DNA of 64,000 nt from Bisporella sp. PMI_857 (taxonomy: Eukaryota; Ascomycota; Leotiomycetes; Helotiales; Helotiaceae), in contig JAJSPD010000003.1 in NCBI GenBank assembly GCA_021307315.1, positions 620,001 through 684,000 of the forward strand. Direction: 5' to 3'. Below are positions 34,647-47,345 of the stretch, piece by piece. Under the pieces are notes generated by a model. That model was not told the origin of the DNA. It searched no databases and saw nothing but the letters and a program-made list of their open reading frames with translations. A program made the position numbers and the translations under genes. How positions within the stretch are numbered: the first letter of the stretch is position 1; the number at the start of each line of letters is the position of its first letter.

Positions 34647-36428
34647 CTTCTTCTAGTCCACGAGTGATCTCAGTCAACTCCTCATTTATTGTCACCGGTA
34701 AGAAAGCATAAGCTCAGGTCGATCGCGGTGCCGGCTGATTGCGGTCAGGTATGACCACAGATAATTCCTTTATTCCTTTGTCTGATGAGAGAGAAGTTCC
34801 TTGGGACAATAAAGGGCTAAACCAAAATGCTTTGTTATGCGTGGATGCGATATATGAGGGCGGTTGTCTCGCCTGTTGGATGTCTCGGGATGTGTTGATA
34901 TAGATCTCTTTCCGCGCCTTCTCGTCCACTGCAAAGTGCTCAATAACTTCTGTAACTGTAGAGACAGTAGTTTAACACGAAGACCACAATACTGACGAGG
35001 CTGTGAAGAGACTCGAACAGAGGATGTGGAGAAGTTCAATTGTTGCAGATGTGTGTCGAAAAAGAAGAGGGACGACAAGCCCCTGTAGGTGCAGGCTAAG
35101 GTGGAAATGGCACAGACTCGAAAGCTCTATCCCAGGTATGCCTGTCAATACGGAGTGCACTGAGCTCAAATTGGACAATACGCAAGATCAGGGGTTGCTG
35201 ATAGGCGGCATTAACAACCCAATCTCAATGGGACGAAACTCTTGCCCATGATAGGCAATGCGATCAAGATATACGTGAGAGCACTGGTCAGTTATGTTTC
35301 AAAACGCCGAACTATACCGGTGGCAAGTATAAGTACTTAACAGACGGTTGCAAAGCAAAAACCACTTTGGTGAGGACGATGCGTGCTTTTACTTTTGCCT
35401 TGCTGCAGAAAGGGCAAAAAGGAAAGGAAAATACTTTTCCAGAAAAGAGGCGGCGGTATAGAGGTGAAACAATAGACAAAGAATGGGACGCAATAATCTA
35501 ACGGGCGAATTCTCCCTCTCGAACCTCCACATGTAACTTTTCTCCGCTCTGAGTGAACCCTTGGCGGCGGGGACATGGGTTTGCCAGTCCCAATTCGCTC
35601 ACAAGCATCAAAGTCAGAAATGAAAAATGCGACTTCTGACCTCTCCACTTTGTCAAAGCTCCCAGCCATCGTCAGAACTGGACCGTTCTGTATAGCCTGT
35701 TTTTTAACTCACGGCTGGTTTCATCCACAACCACAACGTACAAAGCGCTTCATCATACCCGCGTAGAACTAGCGGGACACACCTGAAAATAAGGCTGTCC
35801 AGTCACAGCATGCCGTTGCCGTCCGATACCGCCGTCGACAGCACTTGGGGAGTGAGAATAATTTCAGGTGTTGATGGCGCTGGAGCCAATCCCGTATGTT
35901 TTTTCTTCTACCTCCGTAATTGAGGGCCCGGCCATGCATTGTCCAAGGAACTCGCCGGAAGGACTTCCCAAGCCAAATTCACTGTCAAGTAATACTGTAA
36001 TGCTGTAATGTACTCTCCTGGACTGGGGCCCTTGAAATGGGCTTGCCAGGACGCAAACTCAGGGGTAATGATGATCGCCCATTAAATCATCCGAAAACGA
36101 TTTCATTGCAACATGGTAATCATTAAATTAAAATAAAGAAAAAAAGAAGGGAAGATCATCCGCCCAAGGCGCCGAATAAGTCGCCACCGATGAAAGGACC
36201 GGGCTTGACTGGTAAGATGAATCTCATCTTGGGTTTATAAGTACAAGTGATCCCAAATTACGATATCCAGATCTTTTTTATCCACGCATCTTCCGCTCGT
36301 CCCTGCCCACCAACACAACGCGGGCATCACGACGCGAACATCAGTTGCTCTCTTACCATAGTTAGAATGTCGACCGCCACTTTGCCTTATTCCCTGGTAG
36401 AGACTACTTGACCCAAGAAACAGTGGAT

Positions 36429-36449
36429 TGGGATGGGATGGGATGGGAT
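36429..36449. repeat. GGGAT pentamer repeat
   Basis: About four tandem GGGAT units lie in the long intergenic region. It is a short simple repeat. Confidence 0.8.
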
Positions 36450-37774
36450 TCAATCATGCACTGCGCTTGTACAATAACAATGTACAGTAACTCAGCATGA
36501 CCTGCATTATCCGCTGCATGCTCTCTCTAGCTTTATTTTCCTACTGTATCAAGGTTTCGCTAAAATAACCAGGCACGGCACACGCACAACACCCACTGTT
36601 GGCAACCCCCCTCCCAGGTTATTCAACCAGAGGTGTTACAAGAGAATAAGCTTGGAGTAAAGCAGCCGCACAACCCCCATGATTCAGTAAGACGAATAGC
36701 AGCCTCATCATACACCCCAACACACCTACATATACGTAAGCATTGCTGTCCTCCTCCGCCTGCACACACAATATAACCCCCTACCTTCTGTCTGTTTTCC
36801 CCTCCGCCACGATACATCTTCATTCAAGTAAAACCTTCGGTGGGCCCGCGCTCAAAGACGCCAAGTTGCGGTGAGTGATAGCTTTACACCAAGCCCTTGA
36901 GAGTGCTACAGCACTGAACCCTACTAGTAGCCGAGGCAAGGTACGTACAGTAGTCAAACTTCACATGGCCAAAGGGTCTAAGTTTTCTTGCGCATATACA
37001 TATGCATTCTCGTCTGTTTGCTGGCTTTTGTTGCATGCAACTTGGAGAAGTTTTGACCGCCAGTTCATCACAGCACCGCATGAATAGTCTGTTTCTCGTG
37101 ATATTCGTCCTTTGAAAGCCCGTGAACAAGAGCATAGGTCCACTATAGAGGAGAATCGAAAGAGGCAACTATTGTGTTTTTTCCCGGTTCAAAGTGGAAT
37201 CAAGTCTCACACCGCTAAAATGTCATTCGATAGGTCGGCTGTTCAGTGTTGGCTTGATCTGGGACGGATGTGAGAAAGCGCCACCCGAATCTCTCCTTCG
37301 TCACCCAAGACCAGACATGACAACCATTGATCAGGTATCAGTGTTTAGCATGAATATACAAGCATCTTTGATGACGAAATCTTTGCTCGCTGCGGAAGTT
37401 TCGAAAGAGAGGGATATCTCCTCCCTCGGACAGCTTCCGCCACGGATTGTAGTCCAAACCGCTTTCTAGATATGTCAACAGTGATATGCCTGACTCGCCT
37501 TCCCAAAGCTCTGGATAATTCTGTATGCGATTGAATTATTTTAAAATCGTATCGTCTTCACCTGTTATAATTAAATAAGCCCCTTATCATCATCGGCAGG
37601 CTCGGGAGACTTTTGAGTTCTCTCTACCCGCGGCTACTCAGCCCGTTGGTTCTTCGTATCCTTCTTTGGACATGATTGGTCATCCAATATAAAACTAATA
37701 GCCCTCAATCGATAGCGGCCATGCAATCTAGGGAATAGACGGAGGTGCTCAACAGAAAGATATGGGGTGGTAGC

Positions 37775-37792
37775 GGTGGTGGTGGTGGTGGT
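37775..37792. repeat. (GGT)6 microsatellite
   Basis: Six perfect GGT units run in the INO1 upstream region. Confidence 0.9.
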
Positions 37793-38399
37793 ATTTTTAT
37801 TTCTCTTCACTCTTGTAAGTAGTTAAGCCTGGTCTGGTCAACTTATTTGCTTGCTCGCGTGACGTTGACCGTGTGCTGCCCTCACTCAGATTTGATTGCC
37901 CCGCCAGATCATCGTGCCTGGAGAGAATTATCATCGCACAGCATATTCGCTGTGGGTGTGTAGCCTGCGTAACACTGATGATAACATGTGGCAGCGAAAT
38001 TTGACACAAGTGCATCCCAGTTGGTGATGGCGGTTCGTTTGGGAGATGGATGATTGGCCAGCCTTAGATTTCCGCCTTTCGACAGCCTTGGAGGGGTTGT
38101 GATGGCGGGGTCCCATTCTCTGGTTGTACTCGTGTTTTGGTGTTTGGTGTCGGATTGCACATGCAGCTTACCTTAGATTAGATTAGAGCGAGCAGAACAA
38201 GAACCACATAACGATGATCAATAAGCCCCATCTCTCCCCCCTTATCTTTCATCTCCCTCTTCCTCTTCTCCTTTAACTTTACCTGCCATACTCACTCTCA
38301 CAGTCACAGTAGAAAGAACAATACAAACTCGGTTTTAACCCCTTTCCAACCGATCACTTCTAGTGGTCACAACTTTATGTTTTCAAACCTTCTTAACTC

Positions 38400-38520
38400 G
38401 TAAGTCTCCATTTCCCTCTGCTTGTCAACATAGTCATCGTCGTTCCGCTATCTTCCTTACACCTTATTTTTTTTCATAAACACTTTCCGGAATGGAGTAT
38501 ACGCTAACCACGCTTCACAG
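38400..38520 (+). other. Probable 5'-UTR intron of INO1
   Basis: A GTAAGT donor at 38400 and a CACAG acceptor ending at 38520 bound 121 bp with a consensus CTAAC branch site at 38504..38508, twelve bases before the acceptor. Downstream, 38521..38767 has no ATG before the INO1 start, as expected for a clean leader. Splicing is inferred from these sites alone. Confidence 0.55.
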
Positions 38521-38767
38521 TTCGCACCATCCGTTCGCAGGAGCTCGTTGCTCATCAGCAGCAGGAGCCTCCGACTCACCCTTTACAAGATAAAAGCGCA
38601 GCTTCATTCTTGTCAAGGAAACGAAACATCCAATAATTACAAAGAAACCACTCCTCCTCGACTCTCATCATCTGCACTAGCCATCAAAATCTCTTCCAAT
38701 TAACCTCCCTATACTCTATATATTAAATCATCACTCAAAAGCCGACCTCAGGCCAATCTGACCAAAG

Positions 38768-40478
38768 ATGGCTCCACATGCTGATGACGGCGCTGCTTCC
38801 TCGAACGGATCTGCTACTTCCTTCTACAACAAGGAGACATTCATTGTCAACTCTCCCAATGTCACCTACACTCCTGATCAAATCATCTCCAACTATACCT
38901 ATCGCACGACCTCAGTTGAGCAATCTGCTGATGGCAAGTTCGTTGCGACTCCCAAGGAGACCCTCTATGACTTCAAGGTTGATCGCAAGATCCCCAAGAC
39001 CGGCGTCATGTTGGTAGGCTGGGGCGGCAACAATGGAACTACAGTTACTGCTGGTATTCTTGCTAACCGTCGCGGCCTTGTCTGGGAAACCCGTGAAGGG
39101 CCTCGTGCTGCCAATTACTATGGTTCGCTCGTAATGGGCTCCACCATGAAGTTGGGCACTTGTGCTAAGACTGCAAACGATATCAACATTCCCTTCCATG
39201 ATATCTTGCCAATGGTCCACCCCAACGACCTTGTCATTGGCGGTTGGGATATTAGCAGGTTGAACCTGGCTCAGGCCATGGACCGTGCTGCTGTTCTTGA
39301 GCCAACCTTAAAGGCTCAGGTCAAGAAGGAGATGGCTGAGATGGTTCCCCTTCCCAGCATCTACTACCCTGACTTCATTGCGGCCAACCAGGAGGGCCGT
39401 GCTGATAACGTCCTTGAAGGGAGCATTGCATGCAACGCCCATGTTGAGAAGATTCGCAAGGATATCCGGTGAGTAAATCCTTGCTGATCTAACCATGTAT
39501 GCTTACTTTACCCAGTGAGTTCAAGGCCAACAATAGCTTGGACGCAGTCATTGTTCTCTGGACTGCCAATACCGAGCGTTTCGCTGAGCTCATTGAGGGT
39601 GTTAACGACACTGCCGACAATCTCCTGAAGGCCATCGAGACTAGCCATTTCGAAGTTGCCCCATCGACCGTTTTTGCGGTCGCTTGTATCCAAGAAGGTG
39701 TTCCATTTATTAATGGCTCTCCACAAAATACATTCGTTCCTGGTTGTGTTGAGCTTGCTGAGCGCCATGGTGCCTTCATTGGAGGGGATGACTTCAAGTC
39801 TGGTCAAACCAAGATGAAATCTGCCCTTGTCGATTTCCTGATCAACGCTGGTATCAAGCTCACTTCCATTGCAAGCTACAACCACCTTGGCAACAATGAT
39901 GGCAAAAATCTTAGCTCCCAGAAGCAATTCCGCTCCAAGGAAATCTCCAAGTCCAACGTGGTTGATGACATGGTCGCAGCCAATACTGTTCTGTACAAGA
40001 AGGGTGAGCACCCAGACCACACAGTTGTCATCAAATATATGCCAGCTGTAGGTGATAACAAGCGTGCGTTGGACGAGTACTATGCTGAGATTTTCATGGG
40101 TGGACATCAAACAATTTCGTAGGTCTCGTATCACATGGCTCCTTCCTCCATTGCTAACAAAGTAGGATGTTCAATGTTTGCGAAGACTCCCTTCTTGCAT
40201 CCCCACTCATCATAGATCTTGTTCTCATCGCCGAGATAATGACCCGCATTCAATGGAAGGCAAAGTCCAGTGATGGTACTGCTACGACAGACTTCAAGAA
40301 ATTCCACTCGGTCCTCAGCGTTCTCAGCTACATGCTCAAGGCTCCAATGGTTCCTCCGGGAGCTCCAGTTATCAATGCTCTCGCCAAGCAACGCGGTGCG
40401 CTTGTTAACATTTTCCGTGCTTGCGTTGGTCTCGAACCCGAGAATGACATGACCTTGGAGCATAAACTATATCTCTAG
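38768..40478 (+). CDS. INO1: Inositol-3-phosphate synthase (INO1)
   Basis: Three exons: 38768..39468, 39516..40118 and 40166..40478 (538 residues; yeast Ino1 is 533). The enzyme turns glucose 6-phosphate into 1L-myo-inositol 1-phosphate with bound NAD, the first and committed step of inositol synthesis, in the cytosol. The NAD-binding glycine loop [18 protein letters not shown] is at about residue 78. Other hallmarks are [80 protein letters not shown] and the C-terminal [22 protein letters not shown] with KQR. All blocks are continuous after splicing. Regulation probably acts through the long upstream region, which has a probable leader intron and CATGTG-like sites. Confidence 0.97.
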
Positions 40479-41235
40479 AAGCAGCTGGAGAGTCCTTGAT
40501 CTGGTCCGGTTTCACATGAGAGTCGATTGGTTTCTGTGATAAATTGCTTTCAATTATATTAACACCATCTATCCATGGCGATAAGTGCCATGCATTCGTT
40601 CCTTAGATATAGATTGACATGAAACGAAATGAAGTGTATTACTCTTCGAACTTACTTTTAAAGCACTGAAAAGCTTTCATGATTTGAATGTAGCGTAGGT
40701 AGTTTATGGTGATAGAGGAGGTGTTCGCGATGAAAAGTATAACATTTAACGTACAGATGATGCCGAAGGAGGCCATACTCGTAGCTGTTGGTTATGTTGA
40801 TGTCTTGATGTCTTGATGAAGGCTACCTAGATTTACAAACTTGGTATCGCCCTCGTAAACCGAATGTCATAGCCACTTTTTGCAATCCGTTCATTACATC
40901 CAACGCCACTATTACCAGGACTCATCGTATTCATGAGGTTAACGGCCGTCCGTTGGGGAAGCCAGATCGATTAGAAATATGCAATGAAAGGATCATCGTT
41001 TGCACCTTAAACTATTGACTACACTATTATTTAGCATATCGTGCAACAAATACCCTTTCCGCATCAATTAATAACCATTATTTCATGTCATGCCGCCCAT
41101 CGGCATCTCATACATTGGGTACGCCGAAACGGGGAGACTTGTCGTGCCATTCCAAGCCCACCTCAGCAGCGATCGTTGACTTTTATACACAGTTAGCCTT
41201 CAAACCTTGGGTTATTGAGGTGTGCGTTAAATGGC
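40479..41235. other. Intergenic between convergent genes
   Basis: This is the shared 3' region of INO1 (+) and the F-box gene (-). The frame at 41085..41306 has no recognisable content. No gene is supported. Confidence 0.55.
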
Positions 41236-42963
41236 TCACAATGCTGAACGGTCATCGTCCTCGTCCTCGGGATCGGTGGCTAGCATGGCGTCATCAAGCT
41301 CTCTGACGAACGCGCCTGGTCCTTCAACAAACCAGCCGGCGCCAGCGCGCTTGACGAATTCGATGGCCATTAGCCATGCGCCTTCATCGGCGGCGTCGCC
41401 AGACTCGAAGACTTTGAGGTATCTGTAGTTCCCGAGCGGTGGGGTGTTGCTTAGCTCGCGCATGACGAGAGCGTAGCAGCTGTTCCGCTCCATCCAGGGG
41501 TCTTCAGCTCTATGAATAAGTTAGCTAATGGCACTTAAGAGAGAGTATCCGAGGAACGACTGGTTCTGATATCATTGAAAAGCCAATGGAAGCGAACCTA
41601 GCTCCAAGAATCTCATCCTATTTTTAGTGTAGTTAAGGATAGCGTTAAGATGGCTCTTACTCAACCTGGTCCATCCTTGTCTCGTCCTCTAGAATGTCAT
41701 TTCGAGGTACGAATTGCAGATACAAACGGTCCAACCTTGGCATGTGCTGTCCCAGAGTAGCGAAATGTGTTACAGTTGGGAATATGCCAATATATGACAT
41801 ATCTCGAATGGTCGGACTGATATATGGCTTCAGTGAAAACGTTTGATCTACCCCTAGAAGCTCAGGTAAAATCTATACAATTGTTAGAAAGGAAACCATA
41901 CTTAACAACATCTAAAGAAACTTACGGAAGGTGGTTGTCTCAGCCAGAATTCGTCTGCAGAATACGCCTTAACAAAAGAGCCTTCATTGAGAAGTAAAGT
42001 TGTCCAAGGGCGAATCTCGAACAATGCCGACTTTGCAGCACGAGTTACCCCCAATTCTCCGAGTGCTTGCTCATCATGACTATGTAGGGGGGATTGACCG
42101 CCCTGTGGTGCATGATTTGGTTCTGGCTCAAGTCTTTCTGCGAGTTTATCAAGCGGTACGTCGCACTTTGTATCATCACTACTTGGGTCTGGCGCCGAGC
42201 TTCCGTTATCAAAGCCTGTTCCAAGGACATCTGGGGGTCGCTGTAGCTGTAAATAATGGTAAGGAGCATCAAAGCTTCCTGCGTCTATGGTGCTGACAAT
42301 GCATGATGTTAAAGCACCAAGTGCCACCGGAGGAGCAATGAGAAGGAGCTCAACGGGATCGATTGTTTGAAATATTAGGTCCCAGAAGCCTGCAAACTCA
42401 TTTAACCGTTGCACTCTGTCAGAGTAACCTGCAATCTTCTCATCGGAAACGCCCAGCACCAAACTAGAAATAACTTCTTGGAGCGAATTCTTTCTAACAA
42501 ACCCCAGGAATGGTGCGATCTCCTCTACTAAGACACACGGAAGATCATCCTTAGATTCGGATGCTGGAACAATGAGACGACTATGTCTGAAAAGAGATGG
42601 CAGAATAGCTGTTCTCCAGCGTTTCGAAACAAGCGATACAGCTTTCAGGTCTGCGCTATTTGCCTTTGTCAATTCAAGCGCAGGCTCCTCCAGAAGGCCC
42701 AGCGATGAAGGTTGTGCACTATCCAGATTCACAAATATATTTGTGAGTAGTTCGTTGGGTAGATTTTCGATTGAGATATTGGTAGATTTGGGAGGATCGT
42801 TGGTAGTGATTGCAGAAGCTCCGAACATTGGGATCAGGGCGTCAGAAACCAAAGATATGGCATTTTCAGCTACTGGTAGAACTGCTGAAGCTTCACCATG
42901 AGGCTTCGAGGTCGCGGGTAGGGGACCGTTAACCGCCTCAGTCGGCACCACAGAATCTACCAT
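41236..42963 (-). CDS. F-box protein (putative SCF substrate receptor)
   Basis: Three exons: 42963..41926, 41872..41661 and 41509..41236 (507 residues). An F-box is visible at about residues 68 to 130: IENLPNELLTNIFVNLDS, then LKAVSLVSKRWRTAILPSLFRH. The rest is unrelated to known substrate-binding repeats, but the C-terminal part, RTAKSALF-like middle plus DLWMERN-type block (PWMERNSCYALVMRELSN) and FESGDAADEGAWLMAIEFV, is a conserved tail of a fungus-specific F-box group. It ends in an acidic DPEDEDDDRS. The second intron is long (151 bp) and was placed by frame and tail conservation; an internal alternative acceptor would end the protein early. Such proteins link substrates to Skp1-cullin ligases; the substrate is unknown. 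Confidence 0.82.
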
Positions 42964-44093
42964 GATGCCCTAGCGACAGACGCACAAGGCGTTTTGAGGC
43001 TTGAACTCAATTGGAATGTATTCATATAGAATCCGGAAAGGACGGATTCCAGTACCCTAAGTCAAACAGTGGGACATTAATGCTGCGTCCTGTTGCCCGC
43101 AAGGATTGACTTGGCAGCTCAAGGTGCGTGGTGTTGGAAGCACAAGTCTAAGGTCTAAGATAGAGAAAATGGTAGTTTCATCACAACAGTCATAGTCATA
43201 GTAAGCAGCTATTGGGGTAATTCCGCGCCCGAAAAGCTAGTTTTAGGTAGTGAGCAGTCAGGTTAAGGATTCGCCGCCAAGCCTGTGCAAGCGGGGGGAA
43301 ACCATCACCGTCGCACCGTTTTCCCAGCCGAGAGGCCGACTCACCCCTCACCCCAGACAAAAATGGCGTCTGTCTGTCATACTGTACCTTTATGTCATTA
43401 TATTTCGTCCAGTCTACGGTAAGTTGCTAACCGTCAGTCTTCGTAGCTTACATTAAAACAAAGAGACAGCAAGAAGCAAAGAATGCCCACCTCCCTCCGA
43501 AACATGCAAAGTAAATATCACCGAGACAACCGCAAGAAGCCCGGTATGTGAAGGATATCAACATAATTTCGCTCAGAGTCAAGGAGCTTTGGTTCCATTA
43601 GCCATTGAATCTCAACGGCTATAGTTACACATTATTATGGAAGAGAAGTAAACTACTGTGCCTCCCTGTGGCGTTCTTTTCTTTTTCTGGTATCCGAAAT
43701 AATTTTCTCTTCAAAAAGCTTTCTAAGTTCTTATGAAGCATCAACTCCAGGTTCCTGAACCTCTTGTTACTGGCCAATTTGTTCGTCATGCCTCTTGATT
43801 TGCCGGTTGATCTATTCCAATGCTTCTAAAGCTTGCAGACGCGGTTCTAGATGCATATTTCCCCGCTTGGGCGTTGCGTTTTCATGTCGTCGGCAGTTAT
43901 GGAGAGAAAAAAGTGGCGGCGTCTGGCGCTCCATCAACGAGTCATCTGTATCCACCAAGTAGTTGGAAGGCTAATCTGCGACGCAAGCATCATTTATCAT
44001 ATATTATCAGCGTGGCCCTACTATTGTCTTGTTACTGCCTCAACTTCTATACTGGCCAAAACTTCCATTACACGAATCCCTGATCTATTTACA
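42964..44093. promoter_or_regulatory. Divergent region between the F-box gene and the MetE-like gene
   Basis: No gene is supported in 1.1 kb. Small frames at 43250..43456 and 43820..44083 lack domains; the latter overlaps the MetE-like leader in another frame. Confidence 0.45.
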
Positions 44094-45494
44094 ATGTCTC
44101 TTCACCAAAAACCTCCTTTCCGGGCTGAGCATCTCGGATCGCTTTTGAGACCTTCTGAGCTTCTTGAGGTTCGGCATCAAATCGACCACGGGGAGAAGGG
44201 CCTGGAAAAGGATTTAAAGGCAGCTGAAGATGCGTCTATCCAGGATATCGTCAAGAAGCAGCTGGGCCTGGGCTTTCATGGTGTCTCAGATGGAGAATAC
44301 AGACGCCATATGTTTTGGTAAGCCTAAATAATTTTATTGGCGTATATATCTATACTTACGTTATGCAGGGGCACGTTCTTTCCAGGACTGAATGGCTTCG
44401 AAGAGATTCAGCAGCCAGATATTGATATCTTCCGGATGTACGTTCCGGACATTGCAGCATTTACCGAGAGTGGACATAAGCCCGGAGAGACTGTCATATG
44501 TACCGGCAAGATCAAGCATGTTGGAAGCACTTATGTCGACCAATGGAATTACTTGAAGAATCTGCTTCCTGCTGAGAAGCAACATGAAGCCAAGCTCACC
44601 CTCGCTGCGCCAGAGTGGTACCATTTACGTTATAAAACTGGCCGAGCATATCCAACAGATGTATATGCCTCTGATGCTGAATATTTCGCCGATATTGCGA
44701 AAGCTTACCGTGCGGAGCTGAAGATCCTGTACGACAATGGCCTTCGTAATGTGCAGATTGATGACCCTAATCTGGCCTATTTTTGCTCAGAGAAGATGCT
44801 TCAAGGTTTCAAGGATAACAACGAAGATTCGGATGCTTTGCTAGACTCGTACATAAAGTTGTACAATGACTGCCTCTCGGAGCGGCCAGCGGACTTCCAC
44901 ATCGGAGTCCATCTTTGCCGTGGTAATTTTGTAGGAGGACGGCACTTTTCTGAAGGCGGCTATGATGCTATCGCCACGAAGCTCTTTCGCGACTTAAACG
45001 TTGACACATACTACCTCGAATATGGTGCGCAGTTGTTTTCCATTTCCGAAATTTCTCAATTCCCTTTCTTTAGGCAAATTCGATGGCGCAAATTATCTTG
45101 GAAGGAAGGAAATATCTTATTCCCCTCTCCATGTTCATAACTTTTCAAGGAAGAAACTGACTCCAGAACTTCGGTAGACACGCCTAGAGCTGGTGGTTTC
45201 GAGCCACTGAAGTTTTTACCAAAGCACAAGAACGTGATTTTGGGTCTCATTACGAGCAAGTTTCCCGCACTGGAGGATATCGAGCAGATGAAGCGGAAAG
45301 TATATCAAGCTGCTGAGTTGATCGCGGAAGGAGCAGGGGAGAGCAGGGAACAAGCCTTGAATCGACTGGGTGTCAGTCCTCAATGCGGATTTGCGAGCCA
45401 CAGTGATGGGAACAATGTCGGAAAGGAGGATATGATCAAGAAATTGGAACTTGTCAGAAAATTGGCGGATGCGATATGGCCAGGGCAGCCATGA
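44094..45494 (+). CDS. MetE-like (cobalamin-independent methionine synthase C-terminal domain) protein
   Basis: Three exons: 44094..44317, 44369..45024 and 45178..45494 (398 residues). The protein has only the TIM-barrel catalytic half of MetE, starting FRAEHLGSLLRPSELL and DASIQDIVKKQLGLGFHGVSDGEYRR. The zinc ligands expected from MetE are all in place: His and Cys in GVHLCRGNF, Glu in YYLEYDTP (formed across the 153 bp intron), and Cys in SPQCGFAS. Full methionine synthases are about 760 residues with a second, N-terminal barrel that holds part of the folate. Related short fungal proteins are common but unassigned. A thiol methyltransferase is plausible; methionine synthesis itself is not shown. 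Start codon: first ATG that opens the conserved block. Confidence 0.85.
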
Positions 45495-45849
45495 TCCAAG
45501 TAATTTCTGGCTTGAATCAATTATAGTGTGGTAATGAGACGCGACAATGTGATGTGCTATCTTAATGCGGCCATATACAGGATCCCAAGTAAATATCCTA
45601 GAATAATGCCATTTTCTGAAAGAGTGATGTACCATGAATATTACACAGTTGACCATCCAAAGCTCGTAAATATAACACGTTACTCTTTTATTGCACAGTG
45701 AACATTCGAGAATGTAAGCATTTGGAGTGCGTCTGATATCAGGAGGACCACAATCGTGCCAAGAGCTCCCACCGCCTGGCAGTATATCTACAATATTGAA
45801 GTAGAACATCAGAGACAGAACACATTACACAGCTGGTCATGTAGCAATT
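45495..45849. other. Intergenic between tandem genes
   Basis: This gap of 355 bp lies between the MetE-like stop and the dynactin p25 start. A minus-strand open frame of 197 codons (45216..45809) overlaps the MetE-like last exon and has no recognisable domain; it is treated as a shadow. Confidence 0.55.
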
Positions 45850-46526
45850 ATGTCCAAGAAGATCGCGAAAGGCGAATATATTGAGACGGTACTTCTTTCA
45901 CATCGTACTCAACTACGGGGAAGTGCTAATATCTGATCAAGGACACAGGAAATAAGGTGTCGCGCCGTTCCCAAATCATAGGAACGACCAATATCATCCT
46001 CGGTGGAAAGACGGTCATCCAAGCCGAAGTGATCATACGCGGCGACCTCCTACGGTCATTTCCCTCTTCGAATCCAGGCGAGAAGCAAGGGAATCCGGTA
46101 GCAGTCGCCATAGGGCGGTACTGCTTCTTCAGCCGTGGTTGCGAGTTGAAGCCGCCTGGGAAGCTGTATAAGGGGTACGTCTTCCCCGCCCTCTACTGCG
46201 CTCTCAATAGCTAACCGGTGTCCAGCATGTTCTCATACTACCCGCTCAAGATCGCAGACCACGTCTTCGTCGGTTCCGGTTCCGTGGTCGAAGCCGCACT
46301 TATAGGTACACATGTCAATATCGGCGCCAATGTCGTGGTCGGGAAGTTCGCGATCATAAAGGATTTTGTAAAGATATTGGATGGGACAGTTGTGCCGCCT
46401 AATATGGTGATTCCGAGCTTCTCGATAGTCGCGGGGCGGCCGGCACAGATTGTGGGAGAGGTGGCTGAAGGCGAGGTCGAGAGCTTTGATATAAGGGAGA
46501 TATATCGGTCGGTGGGAAATTCATGA
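45850..46526 (+). CDS. Dynactin subunit 5 (p25)
   Basis: Three exons: 45850..45888, 45942..46174 and 46226..46526 (190 residues; animal DCTN5 is 182). The product is a left-handed beta-helix of hexapeptide repeats: IIGTTNIILGGKTVIQAEVIIRGDL, then AIGRYCFFSRGCELKPP, SYYPLKIADHVFVGSGSVV, and ALIGTHVNIGANVVVGKFAIIKDFVKIL with PPNMVIPSFSIVAGRPA. Dynactin p25 sits in the pointed-end complex with Arp11, p27 and p62 and helps dynein recognise early endosomes in filamentous fungi. The family call is clear from the repeat pattern and the N-terminal TGNKVSRRSQIIG. The first exon is only 13 codons. Confidence 0.93.
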
Positions 46527-47345
46527 GGGAGCATGAAGGATGGAAAGAGATATGATACCCGTTGCAAGTTTTCGTTTCTGCCAATTCCTTACATTTCAAT
46601 TTCTATGTGCACATCCAATGGATGGTTCTCCGATGTGCAAACCTAGTGGTAGTGTTTTTCATGCTGGAGCCCAGAAAGAAAGCATGTGAACTGACTCTCC
46701 CATGCCTTGTCACCAGTGTGAAGAGCATAGATTGCATGAACGGAGCCCCATACGGCTTTACATAAGGACATCGTGCTTGGACATAGCTACTGAAGCACCA
46801 TGAACCTACATCATGTTTCATCATCATCCGAAACTTTTTTGTCATTCTTATGTTTCTGCCATCTTCAGCAACTGATCGCGTGAGCGGAATATTATCTGAC
46901 AGTTTGACCATAACTTAATACAACTACTGGACAGAGCTTGGTTACGAAGCCCTACAGTTCGTTCAGGCATCTTGGCAAACCATTGTGCCGCTTGTTCTTC
47001 ACGTATACCACACTGACTATCTCATACGAGTACTGTATCTCCTATTCTGTTCGAGGTTCAAGGATGAAATCATCTTCCCCTTTATCCTTCGCTCCGTGAA
47101 ATTCTATAGCTTCTTAACCTGCTGGTAATTACTCATTTCGGCGAGATATGAGCCTGACTGCTTTGATTTGTCAGTACGCTTGGTTATTAGGACTTGATTC
47201 ATCTCGTAGGCAAAGGAGAAGGATTGTGGTTATTGTTTTCAATCTTGGTCTGATATACAAGTCTAAACAGCACTTCTATTCTACATTTCATTATGACTGC
47301 AGCTCCAACCAGATTACCAAGTACCGTACCCGAAGATAAGCTTAC
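46527..47345. other. Intergenic between convergent genes
   Basis: Nothing supported. Overlapping frames on both strands (46562..46765, 46603..46911, 47148..47339) lack domains. Confidence 0.55.

Larger units (their letters stand above)
34647..38767. other. 4.1 kb gene-free region between the LIM gene and INO1
   Basis: The flanking genes diverge. No open frame over 110 codons is present, none has a recognisable domain, and no exon chain could be built. Contents seen: a GGGAT pentamer repeat near 36429..36449, a (GGT)6 run at 37775..37792, CATGTG at 37985..37990 and CACATG at 38158..38163 (matches to the core of the yeast inositol element), and a pyrimidine-rich tract from about 38220 to 38290 typical of strong fungal promoters. 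It may be a long regulatory region or hold non-coding transcripts. Confidence 0.55.

Noticed and set aside
39508..40134. 208-codon minus-strand frame inside INO1
   Set aside because: It is the antisense shadow of highly conserved INO1 exons.
45216..45809. 197-codon minus-strand frame
   Set aside because: Overlaps the well supported MetE-like last exon in antisense; composition unlike a protein domain.
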